A DNA stretch of 7,866 bases from Azonexus sp. (GTDB taxonomy: Bacteria > Pseudomonadota > Gammaproteobacteria > Burkholderiales > Rhodocyclaceae). Location: the NCBI GenBank assembly GCA_031285115.1, contig JAITWU010000176.1:1-7866 (forward strand). Direction: 5' to 3'. The notes under the pieces were generated by a model. The model did no database searches. It saw only the letters and a program-made list of their open reading frames with translations, and was not told the origin of the DNA. The translations under genes were made by a program, and so were the position numbers. Position 1 is the stretch's first letter, and every line of letters begins with the position of its first letter. Below, in pieces: positions 1 to 7,402 of the stretch.

Positions 1-21
1 CCGAACTACCAGCTCAACTGA
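1..21 (+). CDS. guaB: IMP dehydrogenase, C-terminal tail only (partial)
   Basis: Reading from base 1, the frame gives Pro-Asn-Tyr-Gln-Leu-Asn and then TGA at 19-21. IMP dehydrogenases of proteobacteria typically end in a short tail of the type Ala/Ser-Pro-Asn-Tyr-Arg/Gln followed by a few residues, so these six residues fit the extreme C-terminus of GuaB. The next gene, guaA, takes the next step of the same pathway (IMP to XMP to GMP), and guaB-guaA order is common. The call rests on only six residues plus context. The rest of the gene lies to the left of the window. Confidence 0.68.
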   Translation, partial: PNYQLN

Positions 22-41
22 TCGCTACCTTGGCGCTATCA

Positions 42-67
42 TCCCTCACCCCCTTGGGGGAGAGGGA
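42..67. repeat. GC-rich inverted repeat, REP-like hairpin 1
   Basis: Arms at 42-53 and 56-67 are complementary (T-CCCTC-A-CCCCC with GGGGG-A-GAGGG-A), with a single A/A mismatch at 48/61 and only TT at the centre. The start of its left arm (CCCTCACCCCC) recurs at 107-117 ahead of hairpin 3, so the two look like copies of one interspersed intergenic element. No T-tract follows, so it is a poor intrinsic terminator. Confidence 0.7.
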
Positions 68-69
68 AC

Positions 70-111
70 GAGGGTGTGGGGTTGCGATGCTGCCCACTTG
101 CCCCGACCCTC
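70..111. repeat. Imperfect inverted repeat, REP-like hairpin 2
   Basis: GAGGGT at 70-75 pairs with ACCCTC at 106-111, and GGGG at 78-81 pairs with CCCC at 101-104. A small internal bulge (76-77 against 105) and a 19-nt loop interrupt it. It lies between the two stronger hairpins and seems to arise from oppositely oriented copies of the same GC-rich element. Pairing with neighbouring copies is an alternative fold. Confidence 0.45.
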
Positions 112-120
112 ACCCCCCGA

Positions 121-146
121 CCCCTCTCCCGCAAGCGGGAGAGGGG
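121..146. repeat. Perfect 12-bp inverted repeat, REP-like hairpin 3
   Basis: CCCCTCTCCCGC at 121-132 and GCGGGAGAGGGG at 135-146 are exact reverse complements separated by AA. As RNA this would fold as an 11-bp stem with a four-base CAAG loop. From memory, palindromes of this form are abundant between genes in many beta- and gammaproteobacterial genomes. The bases that follow (AGGCGCTTCC) are not T-rich, so a Rho-independent terminator is unlikely. A role in mRNA stability, or simply a dispersed repeat, fits better. Confidence 0.8.
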
Positions 147-211
147 AGGCGCTTCCCAAGGGGCGAGGACTTTTATGCCAATGTTCACTGATTAAATTCA
201 AGGCACTGAAA

Positions 212-1840
212 ATGGCCCACCAGAAAATCCTCATTCTCGATTTCGGTTCGCAAGTCACCCAACTGATCGCCCGCCGCGTGCGCGAAGCCAAGGTCTTTTG
301 CGAAATCCACCCTTATGACGTGAGCGCCGATTTCATCCGCGACTACGGCGCTCAGGGCATCATCCTCTCCGGCGGCCCCAATTCCGTCACCACCGATGAC
401 ACGCCACGCGCCCCCGCCGTGGTCTTTGAGCTGGGCGTTCCGGTGCTCGGCATCTGCTACGGAATGCAGACGATGGCCCAGCAACTCGGCGGTCAGGTGA
501 TGACTGCCGAAGCCGCCGGTAAAGCGCGCGAATTCGGTTATGCCGAAGTCCGCGCCCACGGTCATACGGCGCTTTTGAACGACATTGCCGATTTTTATAC
601 GGACGAAGGCCACGGCATGTTGAAAGTCTGGATGAGCCACGGCGATTCCGTCATGGCGCTGCCACCCGGCTTCAAGCTCATGGCCTCCACCCCGGCCTGC
701 CCGATTGCTGGCATGGCCGACGAAACCCGCCATTTCTACGGCCTCCAGTTTCACCCGGAAGTCACCCACACGGCGCAGGGCAGGGCAATCCTCGACCGCT
801 TCGTGCATGGCGTCTGCGGCTGCGGCGCTGATTGGGTGATGGGCGACTACATCAGCGAAGCCGTGCGCTCCATCCAGCAACAGGTCGGCCAGGAAGAAGT
901 CATCCTCGGCCTTTCCGGCGGCGTCGATTCCAGCGTCGCGGCGGCGCTCATCCACCGCGCCATCGGCAGGCAACTCACTTGCGTTTTTGTCGACCACGGT
1001 CTTTTGCGTTTGAACGAAGGTGATCTGGTCATGGACATGTTCGCCCGCAATCTGGGCGTCAAAGTCATCCGGGTGGACGCCGTCGCCGCCTTCATGGACA
1101 AACTCGCGGGCGTCAGCGACCCGGAGCAGAAACGCAAAATCATCGGCAAGGAATTTGTCGAAGTCTTTCAGGCCGAAGCGCAAAAACTCCCCGCCGCCAA
1201 ATGGCTCGCTCAAGGCACCATCTACCCAGATGTCATTGAATCGGCGGGTAAAAAAGGCGCGCACAACATCAAAAGCCACCACAACGTCGGCGGTCTGCCT
1301 GCCGACATGCACCTCAAACTGCTCGAACCGTTGCGCGAACTGTTCAAGGACGAAGTGCGCGAACTCGGCGTGGCGCTCGGTCTGCCGCGTGAAATGGTCT
1401 ATCGCCACCCCTTCCCCGGCCCCGGCCTCGGCGTGCGCATCCTCGGCGAAGTCAAGCGGGAATCGGCGAGACTCCTGCAACAGGCGGACGCCATCTTCAT
1501 CGACGAACTGCGCGCCACCCACGCCACCCCGCGCGACGCCGCCGCCGGTCTCTGCCCTGAGGCCGACATCGGCAAAAGCTGGTACGACCTCACCAGTCAG
1601 GCGTTTGCTGTTTTTCTCCCGGTCCGGAGCGTCGGCGTCATGGGCGATGGCCGCACCTACGAAAACGTCGTCGCGCTGCGCGCCGTCATCACCAGCGACT
1701 TCATGACCGCCCATTGGGCGCATCTCCCCTACGAACTGCTGGCCCGCGTCGCCAACCGCATCATCAACGAAGTGCGCGGCCTGAACCGGGTGGTGTACGA
1801 CATTTCAGGGAAGCCACCGGCGACGATCGAGTGGGAATAG
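212..1840 (+). CDS. guaA: GMP synthase (glutamine-hydrolysing)
   Basis: Cytoplasmic enzyme that makes GMP from XMP, ATP and glutamine, the last step of guanine nucleotide synthesis. The product has 542 residues, slightly longer than the roughly 525 of E. coli GuaA. An N-terminal class I glutamine amidotransferase domain (about 5-200) carries the nucleophile Cys82 in a GICYG motif and the partners His181 and Glu183 (FHPEV). The ATP-pyrophosphatase domain follows, with the P-loop SGGVDS at 235-240. The C-terminal dimerisation domain ends in the typical [11 protein letters not shown]. The ATG at 212 is chosen because [14 protein letters not shown] is the standard N-terminus and an AAGG lies 8 nt upstream. 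The frame is open further upstream to 74, but only through the palindromic repeats. All key residues are present and I see no damage. Confidence 0.97.
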   Translation: MAHQKILILDFGSQVTQLIARRVREAKVFCEIHPYDVSADFIRDYGAQGIILSGGPNSVTTDDTPRAPAVVFELGVPVLGICYGMQTMAQQLGGQVMTAEAAGKAREFGYAEVRAHGHTALLNDIADFYTDEGHGMLKVWMSHGDSVMALPPGFKLMASTPACPIAGMADETRHFYGLQFHPEVTHTAQGRAILDRFVHGVCGCGADWVMGDYISEAVRSIQQQVGQEEVILGLSGGVDSSVAAALIHRAIGRQLTCVFVDHGLLRLNEGDLVMDMFARNLGVKVIRVDAVAAFMDKLAGVSDPEQKRKIIGKEFVEVFQAEAQKLPAAKWLAQGTIYPDVIESAGKKGAHNIKSHHNVGGLPADMHLKLLEPLRELFKDEVRELGVALGLPREMVYRHPFPGPGLGVRILGEVKRESARLLQQADAIFIDELRATHATPRDAAAGLCPEADIGKSWYDLTSQAFAVFLPVRSVGVMGDGRTYENVVALRAVITSDFMTAHWAHLPYELLARVANRIINEVRGLNRVVYDISGKPPATIEWE

Positions 1841-1890
1841 GTCGTCAGCGGTCAAAGAACAGTCATCATCATCCATCTTCGAGAAATCCA

Positions 1891-3303
1891 ATGAACCAGA
1901 CCAGCCGTATCGAACACGATCTCCTCGGCGATTGCGCCGTGCCTGCCGAGGCTTACTATGGCGTTCACACTGAGCGGGCGCGCCGGAATTTTCAGATTAC
2001 CGGCACGCCGGTGGCGTCATTTCCCGATCTGATTGTCGCCCTCGCTATCGTCAAGCAGGCGGCGGCTGAAGCCAATGCGTCGCTTGGGCTGCTGGCGTCG
2101 AACAAGCGCGACGCCATTGTCGCCGCCTGCGAGGAAATCAGGGCTGGCGGCTGGCATGAGCAGTTCGTGGTTGACGTGATTCAGGGCGGGGCCGGGACTT
2201 CGACCAATATGAACGCCAACGAGGTCATCTGCAACCGGGCGCTCGAAATCATGGGACACCCGCGCGGCGCTTACCAGTTCCTCCATCCCAACGAGGATGT
2301 GAACATGGCCCAGAGCACCAATGATGTTTATCCGACCGCGATCCACATCGCGCTCTGCTTTGCCAGCGAACGGCTGCTGGCCGCGATGGAATATCTGCGC
2401 GGCCACTTCGTCGCCAAGGCGGTCGAATTTGCGCCCCTGCTCAAGATCGGGCGCACCCAGTTGCAGGATGCCGTGCCGATGACCCTGGGGCAGGAATTTT
2501 CGACCTACGAGGTCATGATCGGCGGCGAAATCGCCGGATTGCGCACTGCGGCGACGCTGATGCGAGAAATCAACCTCGGCGCAACCGCCATCGGCACCGG
2601 CATCACCGCGCATCCCGACTATGCGGCGCGCGCCCTGGCGCACCTCAAAAATCTCTCCGGCCTCGACCTTGCCACAGCCCCCAACCTAGTTGCCGCAACG
2701 CAGGACTGCGGCGCTTTCGTCAATTTGTCGGGCGTACTCAAGGCCATTGCCGTCAAACTCTCCAAGATCTGCAACGATTTGCGCCTGCTCTCCAGCGGCC
2801 CGCGCTCCGGCCTGGGCGAGATCAACCTGCCGCCCATGCAGGCCGGTTCGTCGATCATGCCGGGCAAGGTCAACCCGGTCATTCCGGAAGTGGTCAACCA
2901 GATCGCCTTCGAGGTCATCGGCGCCGATCTCACGGTGAGCATGGCCGCCGAAGGCGGGCAACTGCAACTCAATGCTTTCGAGCCAATCATTGCCAGCGCG
3001 CTCTTTCGCAGTTTGAAGCACCTGACCAATGGCTGCACCACGCTGGCCGATCTTTGCGTCAAAGGCATCACCGCAAACAGCGAGCGCCTGGACGATGGCA
3101 TCGAACGCTCGATCGCCCTCGTCACCGCCCTCAACCCGATCATCGGCTACGAGCAGGCGACGGCGGTGGCGATGGAGGCATTCGTCAACGGCACGAATGT
3201 ACGCGAGGTCGTTCTCGCTCGCGGCCTGATGAGCAGCGCGCAACTCGATGAGGCGCTGCGTCACGAAATGCTGACCAGGCCGCGCATCTACAAGGCAGCC
3301 TGA
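1891..3303 (+). CDS. aspA: Aspartate ammonia-lyase (aspartase)
   Basis: Cytoplasmic homotetrameric enzyme that reversibly converts L-aspartate to fumarate and ammonia. The 470-residue length is normal for the fumarase/aspartase superfamily. The signature loop GSSIMPGKVNP lies at 319-329, with the catalytic serine of the SS pair (Ser320/Ser321). Features favour aspartase over class II fumarase: VIPEVVNQ after the loop, GRTQLQDAVP at 187-196 where fumarases have GRTHLQDA, and the QGGAGTSTNMNANEV segment at 98-112. The start matches E. coli AspA (an RIE-DLLG motif just after the first residues). The Shine-Dalgarno is weak (GAG near 1880). The gene begins 50 bp after guaA on the same strand, so co-transcription is possible but the gap leaves room for its own promoter. 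Fumarase is the alternative, judged unlikely. Confidence 0.93.
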   Translation: MNQTSRIEHDLLGDCAVPAEAYYGVHTERARRNFQITGTPVASFPDLIVALAIVKQAAAEANASLGLLASNKRDAIVAACEEIRAGGWHEQFVVDVIQGGAGTSTNMNANEVICNRALEIMGHPRGAYQFLHPNEDVNMAQSTNDVYPTAIHIALCFASERLLAAMEYLRGHFVAKAVEFAPLLKIGRTQLQDAVPMTLGQEFSTYEVMIGGEIAGLRTAATLMREINLGATAIGTGITAHPDYAARALAHLKNLSGLDLATAPNLVAATQDCGAFVNLSGVLKAIAVKLSKICNDLRLLSSGPRSGLGEINLPPMQAGSSIMPGKVNPVIPEVVNQIAFEVIGADLTVSMAAEGGQLQLNAFEPIIASALFRSLKHLTNGCTTLADLCVKGITANSERLDDGIERSIALVTALNPIIGYEQATAVAMEAFVNGTNVREVVLARGLMSSAQLDEALRHEMLTRPRIYKAA

Positions 3304-3343
3304 TTGCGAAACCCGGGCATCGTCAGGGCATTATTTTTGTTTT
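3298..3343 (+). terminator. Possible weak terminator after aspA
   Basis: GCCTGA at 3298-3303, overlapping the aspA stop, can pair with TCAGGGC at 3323-3329 with one bulged base and a loop of about 19 nt. An internal CCCGGG sits in the loop. A T-rich tract (TTATTTTTGTTTT) follows at 3331-3343. The T-tract is convincing but the stem is short and imperfect. The gap to the convergent AraC gene is only 69 bp, where a terminator is expected. I see no matching T-tract for the opposite strand. Confidence 0.35.
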
Positions 3344-3372
3344 AATCCGGCGGCGGAGCGCGCGGTTGATAG

Positions 3373-4359
3373 CTATCGCCGCCCCAGTGTTTCCGAAGGC
3401 AGTTCGCCAAATGTTTTGCGGTAGAGGCGCGAGAAGTTGCTGCCGTTGTAAAACCCCCAGCGGGCGGCGATGTCGCCGACTGAGCAGGCGCCGGGTTGTG
3501 CTTTGCGCAGGGTGTCGTGGATGGAGCGCAGGCGCAGCCGTTTGAGGTAGCTGATCGGCCCGACGCCGAATTGTTCCATGAAGCCGTATTGCAACGTGCG
3601 CGCTGAAACGCCGGTGATGCCGGTGAGATCGGCGAGAGTGATGTCGTCGGCGTGGTGGGCGTCGATGTAGTCGAGGGCGCGGGCGACATAGGATTTGGGC
3701 TTGCGGCGCAGCGTTTCGCCGGGCAGCGGCTGGGCGAAACGCTGTTGCGCCAGCAGCAGGGAGAGCAGCAGCGTTTCTTCCAGCGACCGGGTGGTGACGC
3801 CACGGCTGAAGGCCGAGTTCGGGTCCATGCTTTCCTGGCAAATGGCGGCGAGGGCATTGGCGAAGCTGCGCCCGCTGCCTTCGGTCAGCGTCATCCACGG
3901 CGCGATGGGCATGTCAGCGAGATCGAGATGGGGGAGCATGGCGCGGGCGACGGCGCCGAGTTTTTCTGCCGAGATGGAGAGCACGAGGGCGACGCAATCT
4001 TCGCTCCAGTAGGTATTGAGGCAATCCTGCGGGGCGTAGATGAGGGCGCTGCCCGGCGCGGCGACGATGTCGGGGGTGCGCACCAGTTGCCCGTGCAGGG
4101 GAACCATGACTTGATAGACGTTGATTGGCGGCGAGGTGACGTCGATTGGCAATTTGTGTCCGACGCCGAACAGATGGCCGAAGCCGACGGCAATGTGGCT
4201 GACGCGAATGTCCGGGACTGAGCGGCCAGCGCGGGAGCGGATGCAGCGCGGCCCGATGAGGTCGGTCGCCATGACTTCGACTTCGGACAAATCCCGACCG
4301 CGCAGCTTGGTCGCGGCGCTCAGCGGAAAATTATCGACACCGTGAATGATCGGTAACAC
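3373..4359 (-). CDS. AraC/XylS-family transcriptional regulator
   Basis: Predicted 328-residue DNA-binding regulator. The C-terminal part (about 224-323) is a typical AraC double helix-turn-helix domain. The first helix-turn-helix covers DITLADLTGITGVSARTLQ (about 239-257). The second includes SVGDIAARWGFYNGSNFSRLYRKTFG (about 293-318), with the conserved GF-n-S-FSR-YRK-FG pattern. The N-terminal 200 residues resemble the AraC_binding_2-type sensor domain found in regulators of aromatic and alcohol catabolism. It starts at a GTG with AGGAGG 7 nt upstream, and no nearby ATG competes. It is the last gene of the minus-strand cluster, 27 bp after the flavoprotein gene, so it probably controls that cluster and would be co-induced with it. 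The ligand cannot be read from the sequence. Confidence 0.9.
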   Translation of the reverse strand: MLPIIHGVDNFPLSAATKLRGRDLSEVEVMATDLIGPRCIRSRAGRSVPDIRVSHIAVGFGHLFGVGHKLPIDVTSPPINVYQVMVPLHGQLVRTPDIVAAPGSALIYAPQDCLNTYWSEDCVALVLSISAEKLGAVARAMLPHLDLADMPIAPWMTLTEGSGRSFANALAAICQESMDPNSAFSRGVTTRSLEETLLLSLLLAQQRFAQPLPGETLRRKPKSYVARALDYIDAHHADDITLADLTGITGVSARTLQYGFMEQFGVGPISYLKRLRLRSIHDTLRKAQPGACSVGDIAARWGFYNGSNFSRLYRKTFGELPSETLGRR

Positions 4360-4366
4360 CGGAAGC

Positions 4367-4372
4367 CCTCCT
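4367..4372 (-). promoter_or_regulatory. Strong Shine-Dalgarno for the GTG-started AraC gene
   Basis: On the minus strand AGGAGG lies 7 nt before the GTG at 4359-4357. It is one of the best-matched ribosome sites in the window and fixes a non-ATG start. It falls inside the 27-bp gap after the flavoprotein stop. Confidence 0.75.
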
Positions 4373-4386
4373 GTCGGCCAAGGGTG

Positions 4387-5889
4387 TCAACTATGCCCGA
4401 GATAGCTGTGAAAAACGCCTTGTGGATCATATTGGCGGCGCAATGCTTGCAGGCGGTTCCAGTTGGCTTTGCTGAAGCAGGCGGGGTAACGCTCCGGGTG
4501 TCCGCGCGCTTCGATTTCGTTCACATAATGGCCGTCGGCAAAGGGGTCCATGAGCGGCAGGTTGTCGCCGAGCCAGGCAAAATTGGCGGCATCGTCTTTT
4601 TCTTCGTCCCAGATCGCGTAGCAGCCGACGAAGGTATCAGCCACCCAGGAAAAGCAGGAATCCGGCAGTACCCGCGTGCCCATGTTGAAGGCCGCGAGGA
4701 CGTGGCACCAGCGGGTCGGGGCCTTACTGTAATGGTCGGCCAGGGCGTGCAGGGTTTCAGCGCCCCGATTGGTCAGCACATTGTCTACGGCATAGCGGGC
4801 GCAGCGGCCTGCCGGGTCGTTCAAGCTGAAATAGCGGTCGTAGAGACCCTCGAAATCGAAGGGCTGAAATTCCGCCTTGAACAGGGCCTTGCTGCCGGCC
4901 AGCGCCGATTCGGCATAGGGTTGCAGCGCGGCGCGGGCTTTTTCTTCGCTCTCGTCAAAGGCAAAGATGGTGACAAAACAGATTTTCGCTTGTTCAGGCG
5001 GCGCGTTGTCGGGTGCTTCCGGGTGATGGGTGAAGACCAGCAGCGGTTCGGTATGGCCGAGCTTGCCTGCCTGCCGGATTTTTTCGAGGGCCGCCGTTGC
5101 CGTCTTGACCTCAGCGAGCGGCAGAATATAGGTGCTGGCGAGAATGACCTTGGGCGCTGTGTAAAGTTTGAGGTCGAGGCGGGTGACGACGCCAAAAAAG
5201 CCGGGACCGACGCCGCGCACGGCCCAGTAGAGGTCGGGGTTTTCTTTGGCCGTCGCCCGCAGCAGGCGACCATCGGCCATGACGATTTCAGCGCCGATAA
5301 TCGAATGCGTCGAAACGCCGCCGCGCGCCGGGTAGTTCCAGCCGATGCCGCCGCCCAGCGTAAAGCCGCCGAGACCGACCGAAGCGCAGTGCGGCACGGG
5401 GAAAGTCAGGCCCTTGTCCCGCGCTGCCTGAACCAGCCCGAGGCTTCTCACGCCGGGCTGGATCGAGGCGATTCGCTGGTCGCTGTCGATGCGGATTTCT
5501 TCGAGCGCCGAGAGGTCGATCAACAGGCCGCCGTCGCGCAGCGAGGGGCCGTTGGAATTGTGCCCGCCGGAGCGCACGGCGACTTTCAGCCCGTTGGCCG
5601 CAGCGTATTGGACGGCATGGATGACATCTTCCGTCGATCGCGCCTGAACGATGACATCAGGGTAGCGTTTGGGCTTTGACAGATGCCAGACCATCGACTG
5701 ACGCCAGATTTCGTAGCCTTTTTCCCCGCGCCGGACGATTTTGCCGCCGACGCCGGGAATCGCCGCCACAGGCGTGGCAGGATTGGCAGCCGCAGCGCGC
5801 GGGGCGCGCAGATAACCGATGAGGCCGAGCGCGGTCAGGCCAGCCAGTTGTTTGAGGGTCTGGCGGCGGGGTAATGTGGGTTCGCTCAT
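4387..5889 (-). CDS. Tat-exported BBE-like FAD-dependent oxidoreductase (PCMH-type FAD domain)
   Basis: A 500-residue flavoprotein of the berberine bridge enzyme/6-hydroxynicotine oxidase group. The N-terminus has a twin-arginine motif (RRQTLK, 8-13), a hydrophobic stretch (about 15-27) and an Ala-rich cleavage region (about 29-38), so export to the periplasm by Tat is predicted. The FAD-binding PCMH domain spans roughly 76-245. His110 in RSGGHNSNG aligns with the histidine that binds FAD covalently in this family. Cys168 in HCASVGLGGFTLGGG aligns with the cysteine of bicovalent BBE-type enzymes. PDLYWAVRGVGPGFFGVVT (218-236) is also typical. The C-terminal BBE segment (about 455-497) ends in YDPQGVFHSYLG. 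The start lies 18 bp after the cytochrome c gene, behind a purine-rich ribosome site. The electron acceptor is probably that cytochrome rather than oxygen, which is inference. The substrate is unknown; family members oxidise alcohols, sugars, phenolics or amines. Confidence 0.88.
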   Translation of the reverse strand: MSEPTLPRRQTLKQLAGLTALGLIGYLRAPRAAAANPATPVAAIPGVGGKIVRRGEKGYEIWRQSMVWHLSKPKRYPDVIVQARSTEDVIHAVQYAAANGLKVAVRSGGHNSNGPSLRDGGLLIDLSALEEIRIDSDQRIASIQPGVRSLGLVQAARDKGLTFPVPHCASVGLGGFTLGGGIGWNYPARGGVSTHSIIGAEIVMADGRLLRATAKENPDLYWAVRGVGPGFFGVVTRLDLKLYTAPKVILASTYILPLAEVKTATAALEKIRQAGKLGHTEPLLVFTHHPEAPDNAPPEQAKICFVTIFAFDESEEKARAALQPYAESALAGSKALFKAEFQPFDFEGLYDRYFSLNDPAGRCARYAVDNVLTNRGAETLHALADHYSKAPTRWCHVLAAFNMGTRVLPDSCFSWVADTFVGCYAIWDEEKDDAANFAWLGDNLPLMDPFADGHYVNEIEARGHPERYPACFSKANWNRLQALRRQYDPQGVFHSYLGHS

Positions 5890-5907
5890 TTCCTTCCCTT
5901 CCTCGAT

Positions 5908-6255
5908 CTATTTGACCTGCGCGAAATAAGCGGCCAGATCGCTGATGTCCTGATCGGACAGCTTGGCCGCCATGATGCTCATGTTCGGATCTTTGCGCTC
6001 GCCAGAGCGAAAGGCCCGGAGCTGCTTTTCCAGATAACCGGCTTTTTGTCCCTGAAGGTTTGGATACTGCGGCGCTTTGCCGATGCCGTCGGCGCCGTGG
6101 CAGGCGACACAGGGGCCGAGTTTCGACGCCAGCGCCGCGTCGCTGTCCTCGGCTGCCGCAGCGGGCATGGCAGGCGCGGCAAAGGCAAGGGCGCAGAAAA
6201 ACGGTAAAAAACCGGCCCGCGCAAAAGGTTTGTCGAAGAACCGTTGTCGTCGCAT
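5908..6255 (-). CDS. Exported class I c-type cytochrome
   Basis: A 115-residue precursor with a basic N-terminus, a hydrophobic core (about 14-28) and an Ala-rich Sec cleavage site (likely near Ala35/Glu36), giving a periplasmic protein of about 80 residues. One haem site is seen: CVACH, with Cys49, Cys52 and His53. The distal ligand is probably Met92 or Met95 in NMSIMAAKLSDQDI, a pattern like cytochromes c4, c5 and c553. The ending DISDLAAYFAQ is a typical final helix. The ATG has AAGGAG 6 nt upstream. It sits between the alcohol dehydrogenase and flavoprotein genes with gaps of 29 and 18 bp, so it is probably the electron acceptor of the exported flavoprotein and passes electrons on to the respiratory chain. 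Confidence 0.92.
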   Translation of the reverse strand: MRRQRFFDKPFARAGFLPFFCALAFAAPAMPAAAAEDSDAALASKLGPCVACHGADGIGKAPQYPNLQGQKAGYLEKQLRAFRSGERKDPNMSIMAAKLSDQDISDLAAYFAQVK

Positions 6256-6284
6256 TGCTGTCTCCTTTTTGGTGTGGAATGCGC

Positions 6285-7373
6285 TCAGGGCCGCAGGATG
6301 GCCTTGATTACCCGGCCATTTTCAGAGTCGCTCACCGCCTGGTCGATTTCATCCAGGCGGTAAAAAGCGACCAGTTTGTCGAGCGGGAAGCGTCCCTGGC
6401 GATACAGGCTGACTAGTTTCGGGATGAATTCATCGGGCACGCTCTGCCCTTCGATGACGCCCACCACGGTGCGGCCAAACATGATGCTGTTGACATCGAG
6501 CGTCACCTCGGCCCCCGGCGGCGCGGCGCCGACCACGGCGCAGACGCCCGGCACGGCGAGGCAATCGACCGCCTGGCGCAGCACGCCGGGAAGGCCGGTG
6601 CATTCGAGCGAAAAATCGACGCCGCCGAGTTTTGCGATGGCTTCGACGACATTGCCGCAGGCCGGATCGAGCGCGTGGGTCGCGCCCAGTTCCTCGGCCA
6701 GCGCCCGCCGGTTGGCCAGCAAATCGACGGCGATGATGGTCGTGCAGCCGACGACACGGGCGGCCATGATCGCCGCCAGCCCGACCGAGCCGCAGCCGAA
6801 GACGGCAAGGCGCGAACCGGCGGCAGGTTTCAAGGTATTGATGACGGCCCCGGCCCCGGTCTGGATGCCGCAGCCGAGCGGGCCGAGGTATTCAAGATTG
6901 GCCGCCGGGTCGACTTTGACCGTGTTCGTTTCGTGGGCCAGCGCGTAGGCGGCAAAGGATGACTGGTTGAAGAAATTGCCAAATACCGGCTGGCCGCCGC
7001 GCTGGAGGGTGGCTGAACCATCGCTGCGGCGACCGGAAAAGTTGCACTCAAAGATCCGTGCGCAATGCGTCGGATCGCCGCGCCGACAGGCCGGGCACTG
7101 GCCGCAGGCGCGGTAGGTCAGCACGACGTGGTCGCCGACCTGAACTTTGCTGACGCGCGCGCCGGTTTTTTCGACGATGCCTGAGCCTTCATGCCCGAAA
7201 ACCGCCGGGAAGGAGACCGGATAAACCTGATCGCGGCAGATCAGGTCGGTATGGCAAACGCCGACGCCGACGATGCGGACGAGCACTTCATCATCGCGCA
7301 ACTCGGCCAGTTCGACTTCGGCGATGGCAAATTTGCCCGATTTTTCGCCAACGATGGCGGCTTTCGTTTTCAT
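6285..7373 (-). CDS. Zinc-dependent alcohol dehydrogenase, aryl/allyl alcohol type
   Basis: A 362-residue cytoplasmic medium-chain dehydrogenase predicted to interconvert an alcohol and its aldehyde with NAD. The catalytic zinc ligands Cys40 (in CHTD), His61 (in GHEG) and Cys168 (in GPLGCGIQTGAGAV) are present. So are the four structural zinc cysteines 90, 93, 96 and 104. The Rossmann fold has GCGSVG at 193-198 and Asp217 at the end of the second strand, which favours NAD over NADP. The overall pattern resembles benzyl alcohol dehydrogenase (XylB) and geraniol dehydrogenase more than ethanol dehydrogenases; this is from memory of the families. The ATG at 7373 is preferred over an in-frame ATG at 7427 because AAGGAG lies 8 nt before it and MKTKAA is the usual start. 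The longer form would add 18 residues read through a repeat. Confidence 0.92.
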   Translation of the reverse strand: MKTKAAIVGEKSGKFAIAEVELAELRDDEVLVRIVGVGVCHTDLICRDQVYPVSFPAVFGHEGSGIVEKTGARVSKVQVGDHVVLTYRACGQCPACRRGDPTHCARIFECNFSGRRSDGSATLQRGGQPVFGNFFNQSSFAAYALAHETNTVKVDPAANLEYLGPLGCGIQTGAGAVINTLKPAAGSRLAVFGCGSVGLAAIMAARVVGCTTIIAVDLLANRRALAEELGATHALDPACGNVVEAIAKLGGVDFSLECTGLPGVLRQAVDCLAVPGVCAVVGAAPPGAEVTLDVNSIMFGRTVVGVIEGQSVPDEFIPKLVSLYRQGRFPLDKLVAFYRLDEIDQAVSDSENGRVIKAILRP

Positions 7374-7381
7374 GCAACGCG

Positions 7382-7387
7382 CTCCTT
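7382..7387 (-). promoter_or_regulatory. Shine-Dalgarno fixing the alcohol dehydrogenase start
   Basis: AAGGAG on the minus strand, 8 nt before the ATG at 7373-7371. It supports this start over the in-frame ATG at 7427, which would place this site inside the coding sequence. Confidence 0.7.
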
Positions 7388-7402
7388 TCGCTAAAGGTTT
7401 GA

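Noticed and set aside
121..146. Rho-independent terminator for guaB
   Set aside because: The stem is strong but no T-tract follows it; it matches a dispersed palindromic repeat better.
175..195. Six-codon mini-ORF (MPMFTD) with GAGGA upstream, just ahead of guaA
   Set aside because: A leader peptide was considered, but the peptide has no attenuator logic (no codon runs, no terminator hairpin with T-tract between it and guaA) and a six-codon frame can arise by chance.
74..211. Upstream extension of guaA to an ATG/GTG near 74
   Set aside because: The extra 46 residues are encoded by the GC-rich palindromes, and all GuaA proteins begin near the [12 protein letters not shown] motif.
147..211. 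Sigma-70 promoter for guaA
   Set aside because: An ATTAAAT at 191-197 resembles a -10 box, but no -35 box at proper spacing is visible and it lies very close to the start codon.
185..1723. Open reading frame of 512 codons antisense to guaA
   Set aside because: It is a shadow of guaA in GC-rich DNA; its translation shows no recognisable domain and guaA is fully intact on the other strand.
1714..1890. Upstream extension of aspA overlapping the end of guaA
   Set aside because: The added residues are guaA read in another frame; the normal aspartase N-terminus begins at 1891.
3652..4221. Open reading frame of 189 codons antisense to the AraC gene
   Set aside because: No domain seen, and it mirrors the AraC coding frame, which carries a clear helix-turn-helix domain.
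4384..5679. Open reading frame of 431 codons antisense to the flavoprotein gene
   Set aside because: Its composition is low in recognisable motifs and it mirrors the codon periodicity of the flavoprotein, which has clear FAD-binding motifs.
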